Source of the DNA: Streptomyces antibioticus
Lineage (GTDB): Bacteria > Actinomycetota > Actinomycetes > Streptomycetales > Streptomycetaceae
NCBI RefSeq assembly: GCF_001514065.1
Contig: NZ_KQ948430.1
Span: forward strand, 478,042-542,041
DNA length: 64,000 nt
Direction of reading: 5' to 3'
The translations under genes were made by a program, and so were the position numbers. Of the stretch, positions 58,006 to 64,000 are shown piece by piece; the stretch's first letter is position 1; every line of letters starts with the position of its first letter. A model generated the notes under the pieces. That model did no database searches. It had not been told where the DNA came from and saw only the letters and a list, made by a program, of their open reading frames with translations.

Positions 58006-59045
58006 AGCTGTGCCGTCCTCCGCCGTCGTACGAGAAAGATGAAGACCGGGCCGCCGATGATCGCGGTCACGATGCCGACCTGAAGCTCCGAGGGCCGGGC
58101 GACCACCCGGCCGATGACATCGGCACCGAGCAGCAGCACCGGCGACAGGATCGCCGCGTACGGCAGGATCCAGCGCAGGTCGGGGCCGGTGAAGGAGCGC
58201 ACGACGTGCGGCACCATCAGTCCGACGAACACGATCGGCCCGCAGGCCGCGGTCGCCGCCCCGCACAGCACGACGGCGGCCAGCATCGACAGCGCCCGGG
58301 TCCGGTTGAGGTGGGCGCCGAGGGCCCGCGCGGTGTCGTCGCCCATCTCCATGGCGTTCAGCGGCCGCGCGAGCGCCAGGGCGAGGATCGTGCCGCCCGC
58401 GAGGAACGGCAGGACCTGGAGGATCGTCGACTCGCTCGCCGAGGTCAGCGAACCCACCGTCCAGAAGCGCATCTTGCCGAGCGCAGCCTGGTCCGTGATC
58501 ATCACGGCCTGGAGGTAGCCGTAGAGCGCGGCGCTGATCGCCGTACCGGCGAGCGCGAGCCGCACCGGCGTCGCTCCCCGGCTGCCGCCGAGGAACCAGA
58601 CCAGCGCCCCCACCGCGGCCGCGCCGAAGAACGCGAACCATACGTAGCCACTCAGGCTCGTCACCCCGAAATACGTCATGGCGGTGACGACCGCCGCGGA
58701 CGCGCCCGCGTTGATGCCGAGCAGCCCCGGGTCGGCCAGCGGATTCCGGGTGAGCGCCTGGAGAACGGCCCCGGCGAGGCCGAGCGCGGCCCCGGCCAGC
58801 AGCCCCAGCAGGGTCCGCCACAGCCGCTCGGTCACCACGACGTCGCCGTAGGTCCCCGAGTCCTCGAACAGGCCGTGCCACACCTGCCCCAGCGACAGCT
58901 CTTTCGCCCCGATCGCGATGCTCGCCAAGGCGACGAGCACCAGGATCACGACGGACGCGAGCAACCCGAGCGCGCGTATCGCCCGGCGGGTTGGGGGCGC
59001 GGGGGCGGTTTCCGCGCGCTGTTCGGGAGGACTGTCGACCAACAC
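58002..59045 (-). CDS. Iron-siderophore ABC importer permease (FecC type)
   Basis: A 347-residue permease, the first gene of the siderophore importer operon. LWRTLLGLLAGAALGLAGAVLQALTRNPLADPGLLGINAGAS and EMGDDTARALGAHLNRTR show the BtuC/FecCD pattern. The start is GTG at 59045; the iron box lies 5-23 bases before it, so iron-loaded DmdR1/IdeR-type repressor would block it. No binding-protein gene is present in the operon; a lipoprotein from elsewhere in the genome must serve. Confidence 0.93.
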   Translation of the reverse strand: MLVDSPPEQRAETAPAPPTRRAIRALGLLASVVILVLVALASIAIGAKELSLGQVWHGLFEDSGTYGDVVVTERLWRTLLGLLAGAALGLAGAVLQALTRNPLADPGLLGINAGASAAVVTAMTYFGVTSLSGYVWFAFFGAAAVGALVWFLGGSRGATPVRLALAGTAISAALYGYLQAVMITDQAALGKMRFWTVGSLTSASESTILQVLPFLAGGTILALALARPLNAMEMGDDTARALGAHLNRTRALSMLAAVVLCGAATAACGPIVFVGLMVPHVVRSFTGPDLRWILPYAAILSPVLLLGADVIGRVVARPSELQVGIVTAIIGGPVFIFLVRRRRTAQL

Positions 59046-59049
59046 GCAG

Positions 59050-59068
59050 TTAGGTTAGCCTACCCTCG
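59050..59068. promoter_or_regulatory. Iron box (DmdR/IdeR-type operator)
   Basis: TTAGGTTAGCCTACCCTCG matches the DmdR/IdeR consensus (TTAGGTTAGGCTAACCTAA, from memory) at about 15 of 19 positions, with the first nine identical. It ends 5 bases before the FecC-type start codon on the minus strand, so repressor binding would cover the promoter or start region. Confidence 0.85.
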
Positions 59069-59126
59069 CATTCGGCCACGATCCCGGCTGCCCTGCCGCG
59101 CGACAAGCCGCCCCGCGACGAAGGCC

Positions 59127-60155
59127 TCAGAGTCCGAGCCGCGCCAGCGCCTTCCCCCCGTCCAGCGCGCACGTCCCGTCCCCCGCCGCCGTCCAGGCCG
59201 CAGCACACAGCGCCCGCAGGCCGTCCAACGCCTCCCCGTCACCGTCCAGTTCCAGCCGCTCATCACCGGCCCTGGCGGTCCACCCGCCGCACCGGAAGCC
59301 GCCGTCCGCCTCGACGACCTCGGGCTGCCCGGTCAGCAACCCCCGCAGATCGGCGTCGACATACGTCGGCCGGTGCTGCGGCGGCGCGGCCAGCAGCTGC
59401 GGCCCGTCCGTCACGCCGGTCAGCACGAGCAGCGAGTCGACCTCCCCGTTGAACGCGCCCTCGATGTCCGTGTCCAGCCGGTCCCCCACCACCAGCGGCC
59501 GTACGGCACCGGTCCGCAGGATCGTCTCCCGGTGCATCGGAGGCAGCGGCTTCCCCGCGACCTGCGGCTCGGCGCCGGTCGTGATCCGCACGACCTCCAC
59601 CGCGGCCCCGTTGCCCGGCGCGATCCCCCGCCCGCTCGGGATCGTCAGGTCGGTGTTGGACGCGAACCAGGGCACTCCGCGCGCGACGGCGTAAGAAGCC
59701 TCGGCGAACCGCCCCCACGGCAGGTCGGGCCCACCGAACCCCTGCACCACGGCCGCCGGATCGTCGTCCGCCGACTCCACCGGCACGAGCCCCCGCTCCC
59801 GCAACGCGACCCGCAGCCCCTCACCGCCGATCACAAGGACTCTGGAACCAGCCGGCACCTGCTCACTGATCAGCCGCGCGACGGCCTGGGCGGACGTGAT
59901 CACGTCATCGGCCCCGGTCGGTATCCCCAGCTCGGTCAGATGCTCCGCCACCGCATCGGGCGTCCGCAGCGCGTTGTTGGTGACGTAGGCGAGGTGCATC
60001 CCACCGGACCGAGCCGTGGCGAGCGACTCGACCGCGTGCACGATCGCGTTCCCGCCCGCGTACACCACCCCGTCGAGGTCGAGCAGCGCGGTGTCGTACG
60101 CCTCGCTCAGGGCCTGGCCACTGCCCTCGGGCCTCGTCCTGACGCTCTGGCTCAT
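59127..60155 (-). CDS. HAD superfamily phosphatase, NagD/class IIA type
   Basis: A 342-residue cytoplasmic phosphatase. Motif I is LLDLDGVVYAGG at about residue 25, motif II is in YVTNNALRTP, motif III Lys is in GKPLPPMHRET, and VVGDRLDTDIEGAFNGEVDSLLVLTG is the C-terminal motif III/IV region of class IIA HADs. A likely family substrate is a phosphorylated sugar or pyridoxal phosphate. The ATG at 60155 has GAGGAG about 9 bases upstream. It is divergent from DUF1015 with an ordinary gap and unrelated to the iron operon. Confidence 0.85.
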   Translation of the reverse strand: MSQSVRTRPEGSGQALSEAYDTALLDLDGVVYAGGNAIVHAVESLATARSGGMHLAYVTNNALRTPDAVAEHLTELGIPTGADDVITSAQAVARLISEQVPAGSRVLVIGGEGLRVALRERGLVPVESADDDPAAVVQGFGGPDLPWGRFAEASYAVARGVPWFASNTDLTIPSGRGIAPGNGAAVEVVRITTGAEPQVAGKPLPPMHRETILRTGAVRPLVVGDRLDTDIEGAFNGEVDSLLVLTGVTDGPQLLAAPPQHRPTYVDADLRGLLTGQPEVVEADGGFRCGGWTARAGDERLELDGDGEALDGLRALCAAAWTAAGDGTCALDGGKALARLGL

Positions 60156-60227
60156 TCCACATCGCTCCTCGCTCGACGGCTTTCCCCCGATCATCTCGCA
60201 CGCCACTGACACACGTACGATGCCGGG

Positions 60228-61520
60228 ATGAACACCGCAGGTCACTCGGAAGCAACGGCGCGCCGGGGCCTGGAACTCACCCCGTTCCGAGGCCTCCGCT
60301 ACGACCCCGACCGGGTCGGCAGCCTGGCCGCCGTGACATCACCGCCGTACGACGTCGTCGTACGCCCCGACGGCCTGTACCACCTGCAGTCCAACGACCC
60401 GCACAACATCGTCCGCCTGATCCTCCCCCAGGCCACCACCCCCGCCGCCCGCAACGAACAGGCCGCCGCGACCCTGCGCCGCTGGCTCGCCGAAGGCGTC
60501 CTCGCCGCCGACCCGGTGCCGGGCCTGTACGTGTACGAGCAGCGCGACGGCGCCGGCATGCTGCAACGCGGCATCATCGGCGCCCTGCGCGTCTCGGACC
60601 CCGCGGACCAGGTGGTCCTGCCCCACGAGGACGTCATGCCGCACGTCGTCGCCGACCGCGCGGCCCTCATGCGCGCCACCTCCGCGAACCTGGAGCCCCT
60701 GCTCCTGACGTACCGAGGCAACGGCACCGCCAACGACACCACGGCCGTGGTCGAACGTACGGCCGAACAGGAGCCGCTCCTCTCCACCACCACCGAGGAC
60801 GGCTACAGCCACCGCCTGTGGTCCATCACCGACCCGGCGGACCTGGACCGCATCCAGTCCGACCTGGCCAGGCACCAGGCCCTCATCGCCGACGGCCACC
60901 ACCGCTGGGCGACCTACCGCCGCCTCCGCGCGGAGCACCCCTCCCCCAGCCCCTGGGACTACGGCCTGGTCCTCCTGGTCGACACGGCCCGCTACCCCCT
61001 CCGCGTCCGCGCCATCCACCGCCTCCTGCACGGCCTGCCGGTGACGGACGCCCTGGCCTCGCTCGACGGCCGGTTCCGCGTCCGACGCCTGGAGAGCCCG
61101 CTCCCCGAAGCCCTGGAGGCACTCGCCGACGCCGCCTGCGCGGGCAACGCCTTCCTCCTCGCCGGCGACGGCGCCTTCCACCTCGTCGACCGCCCGGACC
61201 CGGGCCTCCTCGCCCGTACGATCCCCGCCGACCGCCCGGCGGCCTGGCGCACCCTGGACGCGACCGTCCTGCACGCCACGCTCCTCCAGCACGTCTGGCA
61301 CATCCCCGAGAACGACCCCACCCGCATCGCCTACATCCACGACACCGCCGCCACCGTCCGCAAGGCGGAACGCGACGGCGGCACGGCCGTCCTCATGCAC
61401 CCGGTCCGCGAGGAGGTCGTCCGCGACCTGGCCCGCCAGGGCGTCACGATGCCCCGCAAGTCGACGTCCTTCGGCCCGAAACCGGCCTCCGGCCTGGTCC
61501 TGCGCGCGCTGGAAACGTGA
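60228..61520 (+). CDS. DUF1015 family protein
   Basis: A 430-residue cytoplasmic protein. Family landmarks are LTPFRGLRYDPDRVGSLAAVTSPPYDVV near the start, LYVYEQ, VLPHEDVMPHVVADRAALMRATSANLEPLLLTY, and LIADGHHRWATYRRLR. The conserved function is unknown, although some relatives act in serine metabolism. TACGAT ends 6 bases before the ATG and there is no ribosome binding site, so the message may be leaderless. A strong terminator follows. Confidence 0.85.
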   Translation: MNTAGHSEATARRGLELTPFRGLRYDPDRVGSLAAVTSPPYDVVVRPDGLYHLQSNDPHNIVRLILPQATTPAARNEQAAATLRRWLAEGVLAADPVPGLYVYEQRDGAGMLQRGIIGALRVSDPADQVVLPHEDVMPHVVADRAALMRATSANLEPLLLTYRGNGTANDTTAVVERTAEQEPLLSTTTEDGYSHRLWSITDPADLDRIQSDLARHQALIADGHHRWATYRRLRAEHPSPSPWDYGLVLLVDTARYPLRVRAIHRLLHGLPVTDALASLDGRFRVRRLESPLPEALEALADAACAGNAFLLAGDGAFHLVDRPDPGLLARTIPADRPAAWRTLDATVLHATLLQHVWHIPENDPTRIAYIHDTAATVRKAERDGGTAVLMHPVREEVVRDLARQGVTMPRKSTSFGPKPASGLVLRALET

Positions 61521-61525
61521 ACATG

Positions 61526-61565
61526 CGAAAGGGCGGGACCCCGATGCCGGGGTCCCGCCCTTTCG
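61526..61565. terminator. Perfect 17-bp bidirectional terminator hairpin
   Basis: CGAAAGGGCGGGACCCC (61526-61542) pairs with GGGGTCCCGCCCTTTCG (61549-61565) around GATGCC, 5 bases after the DUF1015 stop and 10 bases after the minus-strand stop at 61576. Confidence 0.88.
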
Positions 61566-61575
61566 TGTGTGTAGG

Positions 61576-63699
61576 TCAGTCCTTGTCGTCGTTCTTCGAG
61601 GACACGTCTACGTCGTCCTCGTCGTCCTCCGCCTCTACGGCCTCGACGACCTCGACGTCACCGCCGCTCTCGGCCTGGCTGTCACCCTCGGCCTGGTCAG
61701 CGCCGTCGTCGATCCCGCCGTCGATCTCGCCTTCGTTCTCGCCTTCGTTCTCGTCGAAGGCGTCGACGAACTCGACACCGTCCAGCTCGGCGAGCCGGTC
61801 CGAGGCGTCCGTGCTGCCGTCCTTGTCGGCCTCGACGGCCTTGGCGAACCACTCCCGCGCCTCGCCCTCACGCTCGGCGGCGAGCAGCGCGTCGGCGTAG
61901 GCGTACCGCAGACGCGCGGTCCACGGCTGCACCGAGTTGGAGGCCAGCTCGGGGCTCTGCAGCGTCACGATGGCCGCGTCCAGCTGCCCCATGTCACGCC
62001 GGGCGCCGGCCGCGACGAGCCGCATCTCGACCTGACCGGCCTTGTCCAGCTTGTTGACCTCGGGGGCCCCGGCCATGTCCAGGGCCTTCTCCGGCCGCCC
62101 GAGCCCACGCTCGCAGTCGGCCATGACGGGCCACAGCTCCGCGCTGCCCGTCATCCGCCGCGCGGCCCGGAACTCGGCGAGCGCCTCGGAGTACTTCTGG
62201 TTCGCGTACGCCGCGAACCCGGCCGCCTCCCGTACGGCGGCGACACGCGACGCGAGCCGCAGCGCGATCTTGGAGTAGGCGTAGGCGCGCTCAGGGTCCT
62301 CGTCGATGAGCCGGGCGACCATCACCAGGTTCTTCGCCACGTCCTCCGCGAGCGTCTTCGGCAGGCTCAGCAGCTCCTGGCGTACGTCGCCATCGATCTC
62401 GTCGCCCGTGACGTCCTCGGGGATCGGCAGCCGCTTGATCGGCTCACGGTCCCTGTCCCGGTCCCGGTCGTCCCGCCCACGGAAGCCGCCGCGCCGGTCG
62501 TCACGGCCGTAGCCGCCACGGTTGTCATCACGCCGGTCGTCCCGCCCACGGAACCCGCCGGGCCGCCCACCGCGGTCGTCGCGCCGGGGGCCGCTGCGGA
62601 AGCCACGGTCGTCCCGCCCACGGAAGCCGCCCCGGTCGTCGCGACGCTCGTAGGAGCCGCCGCCCCGGTTGTCACCACGGCTGTCACCGCGGTTGTCGTC
62701 GCGCCGGAACCCACCGCGGTCCCCGCGGTCATCGCCGCGTCGGTCGTCACGGCGGTCGTCACGTCGGCCGTAACCGCCGCCGCCCCGGTTGTCGTCCCGG
62801 CGGAAGCCGCCGCGATCTCCGCGATCCCCGCGGTCGCCCCGGTCATCGCGCCGGAAGCCACCACGGTCGCCTCGGTCGTCACCACGGAATCCGCGGTCAC
62901 GGTCCCGGTCGTCGCGGCCACGGAAGCCGCCCCGGTCGTCGCGACGCTCGTAGGAGCCGCCGCCCCGGTTGTCACCACGGCTGTCACCGCGGTTGTCGTC
63001 GCGCCGGAACCCACCGCGGTCGCCACGGTCATCGCCGCGTCGGTCGTCACGGCGGTCGTCACGTCGGCCGTAACCGCCGCCGCGGTTGTCGCCACGGCTG
63101 TCGTCACGCCGGAACGCCGGACGGGGGCCGCGGTCGTCGTCGCGGCGCTCTCCCCGGTCCCGGTCGTCACGGCGGAAGGCGGGCCGGTCACGGTCGCCGT
63201 CACGGCGGAAGCCGCGGTCCCGGTCGTCCCGACGCGGGCCGCTCGGATCGTCCCGCCGGAACGCCGGGCGGGGCCCACGGTCGTCTCCGCGCCGGTCATC
63301 GCGTCGGTCGTCGCGCCGGCCGTAGCCACCGCCACCGCCCCGGTTGTCGCCACGGTTGTCATCGCGTCGGAAGCCACCGCGGTTGTCACCACGGCTGTCG
63401 TCACGCCGGAAGCCACCGCGGTCGCCACGGTCATCGCCTCGACGGTCGTCACGGCGGTCGTCGCGCCGGCCGTAGCCACCGCCACCGCCCCGGTTGTCGC
63501 CACGGCTGTCGTCGCGCCGGCCGTAGCCGCCACGGTCCCCGCCGCGGTCACTGCTTCGGTCGTTGTCGCGCCGGAAGCCACCACGGTCACCGCGGTCGCC
63601 GCCGCGGTATCCGCCACGGTCACCGCGATCGCCGCGGTCACCGCTGTCCCGTCGCCGCTGGTCGCGCTCCGGTCGGTCGTCGGGAGAGTTGGTGGACAT
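61576..63699 (-). CDS. RG/RD-rich intrinsically disordered protein with C-terminal TPR-like domain
   Basis: A 707-residue protein. Residues 1 to about 430 are almost wholly Arg, Asp and Gly with some Asn and Phe, built from units such as GGFRRDDNRGDRGG and GGYGRRDDRRDDRRGDD. From about 430 (EPIKRLPIPEDVTGDEIDGDV) to about 640 a helical TPR-like domain follows (LASRVAAVREAAGFAAYANQ, ALAEFRAARRMTGSAELWPV, LRYAYADALLAAEREGEAREWF). An acidic tail of about 60 residues ends DVSSKNDDKD. It resembles RGG-box RNA-binding and phase-separating proteins. The ATG at 63699 has AGGAG 7 bases upstream. Start lies 93 bases after the 5S gene on the same strand. Confidence 0.82.
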   Translation of the reverse strand: MSTNSPDDRPERDQRRRDSGDRGDRGDRGGYRGGDRGDRGGFRRDNDRSSDRGGDRGGYGRRDDSRGDNRGGGGGYGRRDDRRDDRRGDDRGDRGGFRRDDSRGDNRGGFRRDDNRGDNRGGGGGYGRRDDRRDDRRGDDRGPRPAFRRDDPSGPRRDDRDRGFRRDGDRDRPAFRRDDRDRGERRDDDRGPRPAFRRDDSRGDNRGGGYGRRDDRRDDRRGDDRGDRGGFRRDDNRGDSRGDNRGGGSYERRDDRGGFRGRDDRDRDRGFRGDDRGDRGGFRRDDRGDRGDRGDRGGFRRDDNRGGGGYGRRDDRRDDRRGDDRGDRGGFRRDDNRGDSRGDNRGGGSYERRDDRGGFRGRDDRGFRSGPRRDDRGGRPGGFRGRDDRRDDNRGGYGRDDRRGGFRGRDDRDRDRDREPIKRLPIPEDVTGDEIDGDVRQELLSLPKTLAEDVAKNLVMVARLIDEDPERAYAYSKIALRLASRVAAVREAAGFAAYANQKYSEALAEFRAARRMTGSAELWPVMADCERGLGRPEKALDMAGAPEVNKLDKAGQVEMRLVAAGARRDMGQLDAAIVTLQSPELASNSVQPWTARLRYAYADALLAAEREGEAREWFAKAVEADKDGSTDASDRLAELDGVEFVDAFDENEGENEGEIDGGIDDGADQAEGDSQAESGGDVEVVEAVEAEDDEDDVDVSSKNDDKD
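62630..63083 (-). repeat. Direct repeats in the RG/RD-rich gene
   Basis: Bases 62630-62783 recur at 62930-63083, exactly 300 bp away, with about 2-3 mismatches over some 150 bp. A further about 80-bp similarity with a 150-bp offset links 63311-63350 and 63461-63500. All offsets are multiples of three. Confidence 0.85.
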
Positions 63700-63740
63700 G
63701 GGTGACTCCTGTCTCGGTACTGCAAGCATTGTAAAAACAA

Positions 63741-63783
63741 AAGGACCCCTGGTCCCAGCTGAACGCTGGGACCAGGGGTCCTT
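63741..63783 (-). terminator. rRNA operon terminator with U-tract
   Basis: AAGGACCCCTGGTCCCAGC (63741-63759) pairs perfectly with GCTGGGACCAGGGGTCCTT (63765-63783), a 19-bp stem with a 5-base loop. On the minus strand it is followed by TTTTGTTTTT, so it is a classic intrinsic terminator for the rRNA operon, 9 bases after the 5S. Confidence 0.9.
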
Positions 63784-63792
63784 CCAAAGATT

Positions 63793-63911
63793 GTTCGGCG
63801 GCGTCCTACTCTCCCACAGGGTCCCCCCTGCAGTACCATCGGCGCTGTAAGGCTTAGCTTCCGGGTTCGGAATGTAACCGGGCGTTTCCCTCACGCTATG
63901 ACCACCGAAAC
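63793..63911 (-). rRNA. rrf: 5S ribosomal RNA
   Basis: The minus strand starts GTTTCGGTGGTCATAGCG and includes CCCGGTTACATTCCGAACCCGG and GGAAGCTAAGCC, then GGGAGAGTAGG and ends CGCCGCCGAAC. This is a complete actinobacterial 5S rRNA of about 119 bases, with complementary ends forming helix I. It is the 3' end of an rRNA operon whose other genes lie beyond the right edge. Confidence 0.95.
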
Positions 63912-64000
63912 CCTAATGGTTTCGAGCGAACAAGCACACTCTGTAGTTATTAGTGATGCGTTCTGCTCAAAAAACCGGCAACGGTCGTTGCCTCAGAACT
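63912..64000 (-). other. 23S-5S internal transcribed spacer
   Basis: Sequence between the 5S and the right edge is typical of the streptomycete 23S-5S spacer. It contains GGCAAC-GACC-GTTGCC (63977-63992) followed by a T6 run on the minus strand. The 23S 3' end was not seen in the window. Confidence 0.7.

Noticed and set aside
56941-58881. Long open frame upstream of the FecD-type permease
   Set aside because: It is a shadow of the FecC-type gene; the GTGA overlap marks the real start at 58005.
61567-63705. Plus-strand 712-codon frame rich in Val/Ala/Thr/Pro opposite the RG-rich gene
   Set aside because: It is the antisense of the repeats. The minus-strand frame has the ribosome binding site, TPR domain and acidic tail.

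Overview
This window looks like a chromosomal core segment of a Streptomyces (or very close actinomycete). The evidence is very high GC with G/C-biased third codon positions, many GTG and some TTG starts, many four-base stop/start overlaps (ATGA, GTGA, TTGA), a mycothiol-dependent enzyme family, two resuscitation-promoting-factor-type muralytic proteins, a DmdR/IdeR-type iron box, and a 5S rRNA plus 23S-5S spacer of streptomycete type at the right edge. I saw no phage, insertion sequence, CRISPR array or tRNA gene. No in-frame TTA codon was noticed, but this was not searched exhaustively.

Layout. 1-6.2 kb: end of an unknown gene, a glutaryl-CoA-dehydrogenase-like enzyme with a palindromic operator, a 14-TM drug exporter, a PIG-V-like membrane mannosyltransferase, a PAP2 protein and an I78 inhibitor. 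6.6-9.6 kb: a stand-alone cytochrome oxidase subunit I and a WYL regulator preceded by a 19-bp palindrome. 9.7-15.8 kb: a branched-chain-amino-acid-type ABC importer in which two permeases and one ATPase are fused into one polypeptide, with a second ATPase, a binding lipoprotein, a second lipoprotein and a small zinc-ribbon-like membrane protein. 15.7-17.0 kb: two Rpf/LysM secreted proteins. 17.4-23.2 kb: two conserved unknowns, then der-plsC-cmk and tyrA plus an AroH-type chorismate mutase.

23.3-31.2 kb: an accessory-like stretch. It holds a DUF937 protein, a secreted unknown, a cytochrome-b-like/Rieske pair, an NrtR-type Nudix regulator coupled to an ADP-ribosylglycohydrolase, a DUF72 protein, an MFS exporter whose ribosome binding site lies in a hairpin, and an ECF sigma factor (SnoaL-like tail) coupled to a mycothiol-dependent DinB protein. 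31.3-36.2 kb: a chromosome-maintenance operon in the order ParA, a predicted ribbon-helix-helix protein, ScpA, ScpB, RluB-type pseudouridine synthase. 36.3-48.6 kb: alanine dehydrogenase, a STAND/TPR protein, a Nudix hydrolase, CTP synthase, GH15 enzyme, diaminopropionate-ammonia-lyase-like enzyme, FAD oxidase, amino acid permease. 48.9-61.5 kb: PucR regulator, glycosyltransferase, the RecN/NAD kinase/TlyA group, SCP2 protein, an iron-boxed siderophore importer, HAD phosphatase and DUF1015 protein. 61.6-64 kb: a 707-residue protein with a huge RG/RD-rich repetitive N-terminus and a C-terminal TPR-like domain, directly downstream of and co-oriented with an rRNA operon.

Items most worth a second look are the RG-rich protein beside the rRNA operon, the fused importer whose two ATPases appear to make one consensus and one degenerate ATP site, the NrtR/ADP-ribosylglycohydrolase pair with a 6-5-6 palindrome, the palindrome before the WYL gene, and the hairpin masking the MFS ribosome binding site. 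All assignments are from reading the sequence; no database search was run.
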